From the NCBI RefSeq assembly GCF_001045435.1, contig NZ_LFNG01000018.1, positions 1 to 40,777 of the forward strand: a DNA stretch of 40,777 nt. The letters run 5' to 3'. The notes beneath the pieces were generated by a model that saw only the letters and a program-made list of their open reading frames with translations, was not told where the DNA came from and searched no databases. The position numbers and the translations under genes were made by a program. The stretch's first letter is position 1. Every line of letters starts with the position of its first letter. Of this stretch, positions 25,293 to 34,663 are shown piece after piece. The stretch is from Chryseobacterium koreense CCUG 49689. Its GTDB lineage: Bacteria > Bacteroidota > Bacteroidia > Flavobacteriales > Weeksellaceae.

Positions 25293-26939
25293 TTATTTTC
25301 CGATTACTTCCACAATGGGATTTCCGATGTTTCCACTTGGGAATTGGATCCTCAGTAAAGATGCTATGGTGGGAGAAATATCCGTCATATTGTATTCCTT
25401 ATTGCTTTCGCCGTTTTTAATTCCCCACCCCATGAAAATGAGCGGAATATGGGAATCGTAAGAATTCCAAACACTGTGGGTAGTTCCGGTTTTTGCGTAT
25501 GGAGGCAGCATGGAATCATGAGAAATCAGTTGGATATCGCCACTTCGCTGCCAGTTGTAACCGTTAATGATTCGGGTTTTTATCGGTTCCGGGATGGGTG
25601 CGCTACCCAGCTCTTTTAAACTGACTGCAAACAAAACGGTTTGGTCCTTGTTCATTTCATCCACCACATATTTTGTCACCTCATCCAAATTAAGTTTGTG
25701 GTCTTTGATTAACTTTTGGTCAAGATAAATCTGATAATTATTAATCGACATCACCATTTTATCTAACCCGAATTGATCTTTAAGCATTTGGTTGATGTTT
25801 TTTTCAGCATTATCTCCAAAAATTCCGGTTGGCATTTTGTGTTCCTGCATAAATCCTACTGCATGTGCTCCACCGTGGTCTGCGGAAAGAAAGACGGTAT
25901 ATTGATTTTTGCCGACTTTCGAATCCAAATATTTGAAGAATTCTGCCAAATCCTGGTCTAACCTTAAATAAACATCTTCCACTTCAATGGAATTGGGACC
26001 AAATTTATGCCCGGCATAATCGGTGGAAGCAAGGTTGACTGCCAGAAAATCGGTAATTTGGTCTTTTCCTAAACTTTCCCCTTCTATGGAGGCTTCCGCA
26101 ACTTTTAAAGTCAAGGTATTTCCAAATGGGGTATATCGAATATTGTCTTTTTTGGCTTGGTAATCTGCCGCCAGATTATTGTAGGGGAAGGTAGGCGTTT
26201 TGGCACTTCCCAAAAGTCCTTCCCACGGCGAATTGTCAGGTGAACTTTCGGTGTATTGGTTGATGGGCAGCAAAGTATTCCACCCGTTTGCCACTAATTT
26301 ATCGGGAAGGTTTTGCGAGTTGAAGTTTTTCAACCATTGTGGCAAGTCGTTCATATAATAGGAACTTGTCACAAAATTTCCGGTGGAATCATCAAACCAG
26401 AAAGCACCGGTAGGATTGTGACCAGCCGGCAGAATCGACGCTCTGTCCTTTAATGAAACGCCCACCACCTTCGCCTGGAAATTGGTTGCCAACCGAAGTT
26501 CATCTGTAATGGTGGTGGACCAAAGGTTTTTCGGGGAATGACTTCCCACTTTCACGTTGGTTGTTCCCACCGGTTTCACGGATTCGTCCGTGGTACAGTA
26601 AACATTTTTTCCGGTCGCTTTATCCGTCCAGTCGTTTCCGGCAATCCCGTGGATGGCGGGAACCGACCCGGTATAAATAGAAGTATGACCAATTGCAGTT
26701 ACCGTGGGAATGTAATTGATGTGGACATTGTTCAGGGAATAGCCTTGATTTAGAAGTCGCTTAAAACCATCATTCCCATATTTGTCATAATAACGGTAGA
26801 GATAGTCCCATCTCATTTGATCCACCACAATACCCACGACGAGTTTAGGCTTCTGCATGGAGGTATTGGAATTTTTCTGAGCATGAAGTCCGGAGGTTCC
26901 CAAAAGGATCACAGCCAGCATGGTAATTTTTCTGAACAT
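25293..26939 (-). CDS. pafA: PafA-type alkaline phosphatase
   Basis: An exported ~548-aa phosphomonoesterase of the alkaline phosphatase superfamily, close to the Elizabethkingia (Chryseobacterium) meningosepticum PafA enzyme. The signal peptide covers residues 1-20. Metal-site D40 is in VVDQMRWDY. The nucleophile T79 is in YIPTVTAIGHTS, N102 in GNDW, and the phosphate-binding pair K164/R166 in VSLKDRAS. ADHGG and a C-terminal GTTHSVWNSYDSHIPLIF carry further metal ligands. The ATG at 26939 is chosen over 26963 because the signal peptide starts there and a -7 element overlaps the longer frame. It hydrolyses a broad range of phosphate monoesters in the periplasm. Confidence 0.95.
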   Translation of the reverse strand: MFRKITMLAVILLGTSGLHAQKNSNTSMQKPKLVVGIVVDQMRWDYLYRYYDKYGNDGFKRLLNQGYSLNNVHINYIPTVTAIGHTSIYTGSVPAIHGIAGNDWTDKATGKNVYCTTDESVKPVGTTNVKVGSHSPKNLWSTTITDELRLATNFQAKVVGVSLKDRASILPAGHNPTGAFWFDDSTGNFVTSSYYMNDLPQWLKNFNSQNLPDKLVANGWNTLLPINQYTESSPDNSPWEGLLGSAKTPTFPYNNLAADYQAKKDNIRYTPFGNTLTLKVAEASIEGESLGKDQITDFLAVNLASTDYAGHKFGPNSIEVEDVYLRLDQDLAEFFKYLDSKVGKNQYTVFLSADHGGAHAVGFMQEHKMPTGIFGDNAEKNINQMLKDQFGLDKMVMSINNYQIYLDQKLIKDHKLNLDEVTKYVVDEMNKDQTVLFAVSLKELGSAPIPEPIKTRIINGYNWQRSGDIQLISHDSMLPPYAKTGTTHSVWNSYDSHIPLIFMGWGIKNGESNKEYNMTDISPTIASLLRIQFPSGNIGNPIVEVIGK

Positions 26940-26960
26940 AATAACGGTTTTATTGACATA

Positions 26961-26968
26961 CAAAGATA
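26961..26968 (-). promoter_or_regulatory. -7 promoter element of pafA
   Basis: The minus strand reads TATCTTTG, matching TAnnTTTG, 22 bp upstream of the chosen pafA ATG. No convincing -33 element is seen. It supports the shorter start. Confidence 0.45.
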
Positions 26969-27051
26969 AGTCCTTTGTTTGGGATGTAGGTTAAGCAAAA
27001 CTTAAAGTTCGGCGGGAGTGGTGAGAAAACAGTTCAATCTGAGCTATTAGG

Positions 27052-27095
27052 CATACTATATCCATACTATATCCATGCTATATCCATGCTGTATC
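27052..27095. repeat. Four tandem 11-bp repeats
   Basis: CATACTATATC, CATACTATATC, CATGCTATATC and CATGCTGTATC follow each other without gaps. The unit is close to one helical turn. It lies between pafA and the transposase remnant, with no obvious assigned function. Confidence 0.8.
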
Positions 27096-27129
27096 CTACA
27101 ATGGACTATCTTTGGTTAACGCTTTAATC

Positions 27130-27519
27130 TTCGCTGAGATGGCAGTATTTCAAGGGCGTCTTAAAATTACCGAAAAGCTGGACCGGCTTTCGTTTTATAA
27201 AATGAAAGTCAAGATCATCGTGAGGCGGTAAGTACCATTAATTCATACTGCATGAGTTCAGCAAATCGTTTGTAAGTAACGTTTTGTTTGAAATTCCTCC
27301 CGCTCACGCTTCTGCACGTAGGAAATGTAAAAGTGTTTAAATATACTAAAGCCGCTCAGTTTAAAAAGGATCATGATGGTCATGACTTCGGCGCTGCTCA
27401 TTTTTTGGGTTCTTCTTTGGAGGGTTTCCAATTAAAAAAGGTTGGGTGAATATTTCAAACTCAGTACAAAATTCATCAACCATAGAAAAAACATCGGTGA
27501 TTTCATCAAAGTCAATCAA
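27130..27519 (-). pseudogene. IS982-family transposase remnant
   Basis: Translating the minus strand across frames gives pieces typical of the N-terminal half of IS982 transposases. These are ITDVFSMVDEFCTEFE, then (after a frameshift near 27380) KMSSAEVMTIMILFKLSGF and SIFKHFYISYVQK, then in another frame YKRFAELMQYELMVLTA. At least two frameshifts separate the pieces, and the catalytic C-terminal half is missing. No inverted repeat ends were found. It is a decayed insertion sequence next to the hybrid regulator. Confidence 0.75.
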
Positions 27520-27696
27520 GAGAAATAGTTAATAAAAATTTGAATGTCATCAACTTAAATACTGAACCTTTTCTCTTTGTATGTATTATTTTTATTCAAA
27601 AACATTCATTGAGCTCCCATTTTATGCTAATTATTTATATTTTCCAGGGATTTCTTATGAAAAAAAATAATAAATTGCAGCTTATATTATTTTTTA

Positions 27697-30600
27697 ATGA
27701 AAAAACTAATACTCCTGTTATCGATCATTTTGATTGGCTTATGCGGATCAGCAGCAAAAGCCAATCTGCCTTCAGAAAAAAGCATCGATTCCCTTAAATT
27801 GGCTTTATCAAAAGCTAAAGACCGTTACCAACATGTGGATATTCTCAACCTGCTGAGCCAACTGGAAAGGGGCCGCGAAAATGGTGGTAAAAAATCTGCT
27901 TTGAACTATGCGAAATCTGCTTTTTCCGCTGCCAATAAACTGAATTATGCCGAAGGAAAGGCAGACGCCTTGCTCAACATCGGCATTGCAGAAAGGGAAA
28001 TGAAAAATTACGATTCCGCTCTTGCCAGTCTGGAAGCGCTCATTCACCTCAGCAATAAAACACGTAACATTACCGCGAAAGCCGAAGCTTATGACCATAT
28101 TGCGCATACTTATCGTGAAAAGGAGGACAAAAAGCAAGCGCTGAAATATCATTTTTGGGCATTGACTCTTTGGGAGAAATTAAAAAACCAAAGTAAAATT
28201 GCGGCCTCGAACAATCATATCGGGAAAATTTATTTTTGGAATCTGGATGCCTATTCGCTATCTCCTCCCTACTTTAAAAAAGCGCTTTCGATCTATGAAA
28301 AGCTCAATAACAAAGAAGAAATCGCTAAAACGCTAAGCAGCCTAGTAATGAATTACAGGTTTTTGGAGAAAAATACCGAAATGCTTCAGTATGCCCAAAA
28401 AATGCTGGAAGTTTCTGAAGAAATAAAGGAAAACGCTTTAATTTCTGAAGCCTATCAAGCTATTGGCAATGTGTACTTTAATGGGGGAGATTATAAAAAA
28501 GCCAAACAATACTTCGAAAAAGCCGTGAAAATATCCGAATCGGCGAATGATTATGTCATGGTCATGCAAGGCTATTCCTGGCTTTCCAGTATTTACAAAC
28601 AGCAACGGCTGTGGAACGAAGCAAAACGAAGCTATGACAAACTGTTATTTTTCGCTAAAAAAAACGATAACAAAATAATGATCACCGTAGCTTATTTTGG
28701 TATTGCGACCATCCTCAACAGGGAAAACAAATCAGACGAAGCCTTAGCGTATCTGGATTTGGCAGAAGAGAATGCCAACAAAAATTTTGTAGCCGTGATA
28801 CAAGGATTAAGAGCAATTATCTACAATAAGAAAAAAGAATACGCAAAAGCAAAAGCATACGCGGAGCAGTCACTGGCATTTCATAAACAAACGGGAGAAT
28901 TTACAAAACTGGTTGAAAATTATGGAACCCTATCTTCCATCAACGAAAATATGGGCAATTACAAGAATGCATTAGAATATTATAAACTGTTCCATACTTA
29001 TCAGGATAGTCTAAAACTTGATGATACCTCGAAATTGGTAATGAAATACGAGTTCGACAAAAAAGAGACTGAAATGAAAGCTCGCCAGGAATCCGAAATC
29101 ACAAGAAAGAACACCATTTCCAATGTGGTTTACGGCATTTTGGGCACGTTGATCCTATTGATTGCCTTAATTTTATACATCTATTGGATCCGAAATAAAA
29201 AACTGAAATTAGAAAAGCAAAACCTCGAGCTCAAAAGGCGCGAAGCAGAGCTCGCCAAAGAAACAGAAACATTCAAATCACGGTTTTTGTCCAACATTTC
29301 ACACGAGTTCCGCACACCGCTTACCTTAATCAACGGACATTTGGAAATCCTCAAAAGAGACGGCAGTGAAAAAGATAAAAAACGTTTTAATGAAATGGAA
29401 TTCAGCGGGCAAAGGCTGCTCCAGCTCATCAACCAATTGCTTGACCTTACCCGATTGGAAAAAGACAAATACCGGATTTATTTCAAGAAAGGAAACTTGC
29501 TGAACGAAGCACAAAATTATGTGCAGGCATTTCAGTCCCTTGCCCAGCAACGAAATATTAACCTGACCATGAAAATCACGGAATCTGCAAAAGATAAATT
29601 TTATCAAAGAGATTTTGCCTATTCGTCGGAAACTTTGGCGAGCGTTTTCAATAATTTGATTTCCAACGCTATAAAATTTACACCGAACGGAGGAAACGTG
29701 CAGTGCAAAATAGATTTCAGGAAAAACAAATTGATTTTTTCAGTTTCCGATACCGGACCAGGAATTCCCGAAAAAGATTTGCCGCATATTTTTGATCGTT
29801 TTTACCAGGTGGCTACCGAAGAAAAACCAATATATGAAGGCTCAGGAATCGGTTTGGCTATTGTGAAAGAATTGGCTTTGCTGCATAATGGTGATGCTTT
29901 TGCAGAAAACAATGAAAATGGTGGATGCACCTTTACGGTCTGGTTGTCGGAAGGCAAAACCATTTCTGATTCCGAACATCCAAGGACTTCAATTCCGCCA
30001 ATAATCCCCAAAAAAGAAATTTCTGTAGAAGAAATTTCTACAGACGAAGAAAAGCCCTTGATTTTAGTAGTAGAAGACCAAAGAGAATTAAGAAAATTTG
30101 TAGTAGAAAATCTTGGGAACAGCTTCCGATTTTTGGAGGCAGAAAACGGAAGGCAGGGAACGGAACTCGCTTTGGAACATCTTCCGGATGTGGTCATCAG
30201 CGATGTGATGATGCCCGAGATGGATGGCTTTCAGCTTTGTGAATCGTTGAAAGAAAACGATATCACCAGTCATATTCCTATCATTCTGTTGACTGCGAAA
30301 TCGGATCAAAATGATAAGATCGAAGGTCTGCAAACCGGTGCAGATGATTATCTTACAAAACCATTTTCGATTTCAGAACTCGCTTTGCGGGTACAAAACA
30401 GAATTAATCTGCAGAAAAAACTTCAGCGGAAATTTGTGGGAAATGCAATTCCCGTTCATGAAGATGCTCCCGAACTGAACCAAAGGGACCGAAATTTCCT
30501 AGAAAAACTGAACAAAATAGTTCTTGATCATACCGGAATGGAATTTAGCGTTACCGATTTGGCTTCGGAAATAGGACTGAGCTCAAGCCAACTGACCCGC

Positions 30601-30825
30601 AAACTGAAAACGATTTCAGGACAAACGCCGGCAAACTTCATCAAAAACATCCAAATGGAGCTTGCTTTGCAAATGCTGAAAAATGGAGATTCCGTCTCGG
30701 AGACGGCTTGGAATATCGGATACGGCGAACCGGCGTACTTTACCAAAGTTTTCAAAAAACATTTCGGGTTTCTGCCTTCAGAAAAGGAAAAGCTTAAAGG
30801 CCATAAAATACACTATTCAAAATAA
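27697..30825 (+). CDS. Hybrid two-component sensor/regulator (TPR, kinase, receiver, AraC)
   Basis: A 1042-aa one-protein signalling system. The signal peptide spans residues 1-22. A periplasmic TPR array at ~45-440 (repeats such as AYQAIGNVYFNGGDYKKAKQ) replaces the usual beta-propeller sensor. The transmembrane helix is 473-497, followed by a coiled coil at 500-525. The histidine kinase has phospho-acceptor H536 (SHEFRTPL), N box NNLISNAIKF (652-661), G1 DTGPGIP (685-691) and G2 GSGIGLAI (715-722). The receiver has D836 and K888. A C-terminal AraC/XylS HTH lies at ~935-1035. All key residues are present. Its targets are not evident; no polysaccharide-use genes are adjacent. Confidence 0.94.
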   Translation: MKKLILLLSIILIGLCGSAAKANLPSEKSIDSLKLALSKAKDRYQHVDILNLLSQLERGRENGGKKSALNYAKSAFSAANKLNYAEGKADALLNIGIAEREMKNYDSALASLEALIHLSNKTRNITAKAEAYDHIAHTYREKEDKKQALKYHFWALTLWEKLKNQSKIAASNNHIGKIYFWNLDAYSLSPPYFKKALSIYEKLNNKEEIAKTLSSLVMNYRFLEKNTEMLQYAQKMLEVSEEIKENALISEAYQAIGNVYFNGGDYKKAKQYFEKAVKISESANDYVMVMQGYSWLSSIYKQQRLWNEAKRSYDKLLFFAKKNDNKIMITVAYFGIATILNRENKSDEALAYLDLAEENANKNFVAVIQGLRAIIYNKKKEYAKAKAYAEQSLAFHKQTGEFTKLVENYGTLSSINENMGNYKNALEYYKLFHTYQDSLKLDDTSKLVMKYEFDKKETEMKARQESEITRKNTISNVVYGILGTLILLIALILYIYWIRNKKLKLEKQNLELKRREAELAKETETFKSRFLSNISHEFRTPLTLINGHLEILKRDGSEKDKKRFNEMEFSGQRLLQLINQLLDLTRLEKDKYRIYFKKGNLLNEAQNYVQAFQSLAQQRNINLTMKITESAKDKFYQRDFAYSSETLASVFNNLISNAIKFTPNGGNVQCKIDFRKNKLIFSVSDTGPGIPEKDLPHIFDRFYQVATEEKPIYEGSGIGLAIVKELALLHNGDAFAENNENGGCTFTVWLSEGKTISDSEHPRTSIPPIIPKKEISVEEISTDEEKPLILVVEDQRELRKFVVENLGNSFRFLEAENGRQGTELALEHLPDVVISDVMMPEMDGFQLCESLKENDITSHIPIILLTAKSDQNDKIEGLQTGADDYLTKPFSISELALRVQNRINLQKKLQRKFVGNAIPVHEDAPELNQRDRNFLEKLNKIVLDHTGMEFSVTDLASEIGLSSSQLTRKLKTISGQTPANFIKNIQMELALQMLKNGDSVSETAWNIGYGEPAYFTKVFKKHFGFLPSEKEKLKGHKIHYSK

Positions 30826-30854
30826 AAAAGACCGGAGATTATTCCGGTCTTTTT
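30825..30854. terminator. Bidirectional terminator between convergent genes
   Basis: A perfect 11-bp stem AAAAAGACCGG / CCGGTCTTTTT with an 8-nt loop, located directly after the hybrid regulator stop and 10 bp before the stop of the convergent minus-strand gene. It is T-rich on both strands. Confidence 0.9.
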
Positions 30855-30864
30855 GATTGGGGAT

Positions 30865-31230
30865 TTATTGTCTGAGGGTAAGCTTCCAGCCAGCGCCGAT
30901 CGCTTTTCTGTTATCGTCAATATTAAAGACCCAGATGTAGCCGTCTTCATAATAATCAATTTGGTAACCGTTCAGTTGTCCATCAATTACAAAGGCATTG
31001 AAAACCGCCTTGTTCCCATTTCTTGACTCAAGCACTTCGAACTCGGTCCATGTTTTTGCTCCTCTGCTTGCAAATTTCACATTTTCTGCCGTTCCGTTTC
31101 TCACGGTAAACATCACCGAGAATTCTTTTCCGTCATAGACTTCGTAATCCTGTGCTTTAAGCGTGGAAGAAAAGGCAGCAACCAAAATCAGGCAAAAAGT
31201 GATTGCCAATTTTTGAAATACATTTTTCAT
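30865..31230 (-). CDS. Small secreted protein, unknown function
   Basis: A 121-aa protein with a 27-residue signal peptide ending LKAQ. The mature part is a predicted beta-rich domain of ~94 residues (VYDGKEFSVMFTVRNGTAENVKF ... YYEDGYIWVFNIDDNRKAIGAGWKLTL). No cysteines or catalytic motif are present. A possible -7 element (TAAATTTG on the minus strand) is at 31288-31295. It stands alone between the hybrid regulator and divergent secreted genes. Not recognised. Confidence 0.7.
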   Translation of the reverse strand: MKNVFQKLAITFCLILVAAFSSTLKAQDYEVYDGKEFSVMFTVRNGTAENVKFASRGAKTWTEFEVLESRNGNKAVFNAFVIDGQLNGYQIDYYEDGYIWVFNIDDNRKAIGAGWKLTLRQ

Positions 31231-31287
31231 TTTAAAAAATTTTTAAAGTTTTTTGTTTTTGTTTATCATCAATTATTGGTGATGAAA

Positions 31288-31295
31288 CAAATTTA
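31288..31295 (-). promoter_or_regulatory. Putative -7 promoter element
   Basis: CAAATTTA on the plus strand reads TAAATTTG on the minus strand and fits TAnnTTTG, 58 bp upstream of the secreted-protein ATG at 31230. There is no clear -33 element. Confidence 0.35.
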
Positions 31296-31522
31296 TGTCG
31301 CCCACCACCAACTCGGTTAGTAGAAATAAGGCATTTTTCAGGTAAAAATCACGCAACTATAGACCTGATTTTCAGAAAAAACGCAGACCGTTGATTACAA
31401 GATGCCGCCTGTTTTTTATCTGTAATTTGCGTGTATTTTACTAACTGTATTCCAGCATTGCCGTGTAATTTTGTCTCGAATTTAAACCGAAAAATAAAGC
31501 CGGTTTTTTTAAAATAAGCACG

Positions 31523-31897
31523 ATGAAAAAATTAGCTTATACCATTTGTCTGATGATGGCGAGCTTTATCACCGCTAATGCCCAATCCAAATCATCCATA
31601 ACCATCGGAGGAAAAGTATTTTCTTATGATAAAAAGAGCGGTTATGGCTGTCTATTTGTAGATTCGGAAATGGTAAAACAAGGCATTACGATAGGTTTCG
31701 GGAAGAAAACTGCCGGCACTAAATGCATCAGCAAAAAATACGGAAACGGTGTTGCCATTAATTTTTCAGGACTAAATCCCAACAGCGATTATTCTTATGC
31801 CCCACAGCAGAACGTTTTGATTTCCGTCACCGGCAAATGGATTAAGAAAGGGGAAACCTATGAGTTTTACGCTACCGAATGGGAACCTTTCTTTTAA
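31523..31897 (+). CDS. Small secreted protein, unknown function
   Basis: A 124-aa exported protein (signal peptide ~20 residues, ending ANAQ). The mature domain is Lys/Gly-rich with two cysteines (YGCLFV and TKCISK) that may form a disulfide, and ends YEFYATEWEPFF. No family is recognised. A -7-like TAATTTTG lies upstream near 31467. It is followed after 28 bp by a lipoprotein gene on the same strand, so the two may be co-transcribed. Confidence 0.65.
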   Translation: MKKLAYTICLMMASFITANAQSKSSITIGGKVFSYDKKSGYGCLFVDSEMVKQGITIGFGKKTAGTKCISKKYGNGVAINFSGLNPNSDYSYAPQQNVLISVTGKWIKKGETYEFYATEWEPFF

Positions 31898-31925
31898 TTA
31901 AAATCTAAAATCAATTCTTTGGAAT

Positions 31926-32723
31926 ATGAGAAATCTAATCAACAAAATCACCATAATAGGCTTTTCAATTTTTTCCCTTATCACTTTCGCCTGCAGTTCT
32001 TCTGATGAAGTACCGTACACCTTGGCGAAAAATTATTTTGTGAAAAATAATTATCCCGACCGAAATCTCCACATGCTCAAAATCACAAATGATGAGAAAT
32101 TCAATAGCGTTTTCGGAACGGCTCCAGTGATGGGGGAAAAAGGAAAGCCCACGGAAATCGATTTTTCCAAAAATTTCGTCATCGCACTGATTGACGATAC
32201 CAGTACTATTTCTGCCGGAGTTTCCGTGAAATCCCTTGTGATGGAAAATGGCACTTTGAGGCTGACTTATGACCTCGAAAGAAAGAATAATCCGGACACC
32301 GCCTATTTCAGGCATTTTACAATCTTAATTGTAGATAAAAAATATGAGTCCCCCGTTTATGCAAATATAGCTCCACAAAACGGTTATCCGCTAACCGGAG
32401 GAGATTTGGACGATTCCGGTTGTAAACCTTCTACAGGATATTCTTGGAGCATTTTAGAAAACGACTGCATCCAACCTTGGGATACGAAATATGTTTTTGA
32501 GGGTGAAATAAATAATGCCCCACTTATTTTCAGCAAAGACCATAACCAAGCAGAAATTATGAGAAACGCCAAGTTTCCTGACAATCTGATCCTGACAAAA
32601 AAGCTAAAAAGCAAATTAAACACTTGGGCAAAAGGAGACTTAATGCTGATACAAATCAAAAAAGATTCCTTCGTTCTAAAGGAAAAAAATAGAGCAATCG
32701 GCATTGGAAAACCGAGGAAATAG
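31926..32723 (+). CDS. Lipoprotein with PrcB-like domain
   Basis: A 265-aa lipoprotein with the lipobox ending C23 (ITFAC). Residues ~40-145 resemble the PrcB C-terminal domain seen in many Flavobacteriia proteins: a PTEIDFSKNFVIALIDD strand, then LRLTYDLERK, then HFTILIVDKKY. The C-terminal ~100 residues contain two cysteines (SGCKPSTGYSW, NDCIQPW) and a short conserved-looking region of unknown function. PrcB partners a protease in Treponema; no protease gene is adjacent, so only the fold is suggested. Confidence 0.65.
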   Translation: MRNLINKITIIGFSIFSLITFACSSSDEVPYTLAKNYFVKNNYPDRNLHMLKITNDEKFNSVFGTAPVMGEKGKPTEIDFSKNFVIALIDDTSTISAGVSVKSLVMENGTLRLTYDLERKNNPDTAYFRHFTILIVDKKYESPVYANIAPQNGYPLTGGDLDDSGCKPSTGYSWSILENDCIQPWDTKYVFEGEINNAPLIFSKDHNQAEIMRNAKFPDNLILTKKLKSKLNTWAKGDLMLIQIKKDSFVLKEKNRAIGIGKPRK

Positions 32724-32818
32724 TCAACAATCCATTTTTATAATGTTTGTGATAGAAAAAAGGGTCACCGTCTTATCCGAAGAACGAAAACGGTAGGAAA
32801 AATCAAAAAATCGTCATT

Positions 32819-33226
32819 ATGAAAAAAGCAGTTTTATTTTTAAGTTTCATGGTATTCGGTGCATTTTCTGCCGTGGCACAGACTCCTGCTGTGTCAAAAA
32901 TTGTGTCCTGGAATCCAGGCGGAACCATTATGAGGTCAATGAATGGAATTTTCACGCTGAGATTTCAGAATGACGGCAACCTGGTTTTATACAAAAACGG
33001 CAACAATCCGATCTGGGCATCGCAAACCCATGGAAAAACCTCCAAAAAATTCCGTTTCCAGGATGATGGAAATCTGGTGATCTACAATGCTGCCGACAGC
33101 GCAATCTGGTCAAGCAACACCCATGGCAAGAATGGTTCCTATATGGTATTGCAGGATGATGGCAATCTGGTGATTTATACGATCAATAATCAGTCGATTT
33201 GGGCAACCAATACAGGTGGCCTGTAA
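32819..33226 (+). CDS. Secreted bulb-type (B_lectin) mannose-binding lectin
   Basis: A 135-aa exported protein: signal peptide 1-20 (ending AVAQ), then a single B_lectin domain. Three near-exact copies of the mannose-binding motif QxDxNxVxY occur at 50-58 (QNDGNLVLY), 81-89 (QDDGNLVIY) and 112-120 (QDDGNLVIY). Each is followed by an IWxSxT segment, giving the three-fold beta-prism. All three sugar sites look intact. Nothing else is attached, so it is probably a free secreted lectin. Possible roles are adhesion, glycan capture or antagonism; none is shown. Confidence 0.92.
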   Translation: MKKAVLFLSFMVFGAFSAVAQTPAVSKIVSWNPGGTIMRSMNGIFTLRFQNDGNLVLYKNGNNPIWASQTHGKTSKKFRFQDDGNLVIYNAADSAIWSSNTHGKNGSYMVLQDDGNLVIYTINNQSIWATNTGGL

Positions 33227-33239
33227 ATTTCAAATGTTT

Positions 33240-33282
33240 TTGCCGGAGCAAAAAAATTTCAGACAAGTTCACACTCCGGCAA
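33240..33282. other. Inverted repeat downstream of the lectin gene
   Basis: TTGCCGGAG at 33240-33248 and CTCCGGCAA at 33274-33282 are perfect 9-bp complements with a 25-nt loop. No T run follows, so it is a weak terminator candidate or a structured mRNA end or leader before lemA. Confidence 0.35.
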
Positions 33283-33324
33283 TGCATTGATAGGAAGAAA
33301 AATTAACCCTGAATTATTAAAACA

Positions 33325-33882
33325 ATGACCACAATCATCATTTTTGGAGCACCTATCCTGCTTCTTACCATCTATTATTTCAATCACCTGATCAGGCGAA
33401 AAAATGAGGTGGACAATGCAAGCGGAAGCATCAATGTAATGCTGAAAAACCGATACGACCTCATTCCAAATCTTGTGGATACCGTAAAAAATTACATGAC
33501 CTACGAATCCCAAATATTGGATAAATTGACTATGATGCGGACACAAGCTCTTTCTTCTGACACTTCTGATGTGGAGAAAATGAAGCTGAACAATGACATT
33601 GGCGGTGCCCTGAAACAAATTATGGTTTCTGTAGAAAATTATCCGGACCTGAAAGCCAGCAACAATTTTCTGCAACTGCAGGAAAGTTGGGCAGATATCG
33701 AAGACCGAATTTCGGCTTCCAGAAGGTTTTTCAATAATGCGGTTACCGATTACAATAATGCCGTGGCAAGCTTTCCGGGAAATATTTTTGCTGGAATGAT
33801 GGGCTACAAAACCAAATCCACTTTTGAAACGTTGACAGAAGAATCTCAAAACCTAAAAGCAAAAGACCTGTTCGTTGGTTAG
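33325..33882 (+). CDS. lemA: LemA family protein
   Basis: A 185-aa membrane protein. It has one N-terminal transmembrane helix (~3-20) and a long cytoplasmic helical domain. The LemA signature is clear: RRKNEVDNASGSINVMLKNRYDLIPNLVDTVKNYMTYE (25-61), and the later helical hairpin with SWADIEDRISASRRFFNNAVTDYN. The length is typical. LemA proteins commonly neighbour TPM or DUF3137 genes, and a DUF3137 gene is two genes downstream here. The precise function of the family is unknown. Confidence 0.92.
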   Translation: MTTIIIFGAPILLLTIYYFNHLIRRKNEVDNASGSINVMLKNRYDLIPNLVDTVKNYMTYESQILDKLTMMRTQALSSDTSDVEKMKLNNDIGGALKQIMVSVENYPDLKASNNFLQLQESWADIEDRISASRRFFNNAVTDYNNAVASFPGNIFAGMMGYKTKSTFETLTEESQNLKAKDLFVG

Positions 33883-33924
33883 AATAATATTTCTTGGAAC
33901 CATAAACATAAACCCTGTTGCAGA

Positions 33925-34650
33925 ATGAAATTCTTCTTATTATCAATGGTCTTTTTCTTCATCTGTTCTTGCCGAAAAAACCCTAATGCCCCACAAAATA
34001 CAGAAACGTCAATATACGAGTCCATCTTGGATTCTTCGGGCAACTTTATCATTAAAGCAAAATATCCTGTTTCTGCACAAGATACCGCAAACGGGATCAA
34101 AAAATTAGTGGACCTCATCATTTCCCAAGAAAAAGAAAACCGGGAAAAGATCGATTTGCCCAAAATTGAAAATCTGCGGGTATCCATTGATTACGAAGAA
34201 TTTGATGACCCCAAAAACGGAATAAAAAGCTATCTGATAAAAAAGCACTTGAAAGCAGGAACAGAACCGGAAACCGCCAAGGTTTGGACAATTGTTTTCC
34301 AAAACCAAAAAGAAATAGATATAGAAACATTTTTGGATTTATCAGGCGACATGGACCTTCAAGTCACAAAACTGCTGTCACAGCATGCGATGAGGCAAAA
34401 CAAAAAAATGGACAAAAATCTGCTTGATCAAGGATTGGGACTCTATTATTTGGCTGCCGACGGCAAAACCCTTGACCCTAAAAAATTCCATGGTGACGGA
34501 TATCTGTTCGCTTCCAATCTTCAGAATTTTGTGGTTGAAGATTCCGGATTCACTTTTTACTTCGACAGTGGAGCTATCGCGCCCAATTCAGAAGGTGTAC
34601 AGAAAATTCATCTGACCCGGGAACAATTAAAGCCTTTTTTAAGGCCGTAA
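33925..34650 (+). CDS. Lipoprotein with DUF3298 (RsiV-like) domain
   Basis: A 241-aa lipoprotein (lipobox around C14-C16). The mature part follows the DUF4163-DUF3298 layout of RsiV-type proteins: an N-terminal domain with paired strands (YPVSAQDTANGIKKLVDLIISQEKE), a central VWTIVFQNQKEIDIETFLDL, and a C-terminal FVVEDSGFTFYFDSGAIAPNSEGVQKIHL segment that is typical of DUF3298. RsiV binds lysozyme, but no sigma factor is adjacent here. It lies between lemA and the DUF3137 gene and is probably in their operon. Confidence 0.78.
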   Translation: MKFFLLSMVFFFICSCRKNPNAPQNTETSIYESILDSSGNFIIKAKYPVSAQDTANGIKKLVDLIISQEKENREKIDLPKIENLRVSIDYEEFDDPKNGIKSYLIKKHLKAGTEPETAKVWTIVFQNQKEIDIETFLDLSGDMDLQVTKLLSQHAMRQNKKMDKNLLDQGLGLYYLAADGKTLDPKKFHGDGYLFASNLQNFVVEDSGFTFYFDSGAIAPNSEGVQKIHLTREQLKPFLRP

Positions 34651-34663
34651 CAAATTAAGATTT

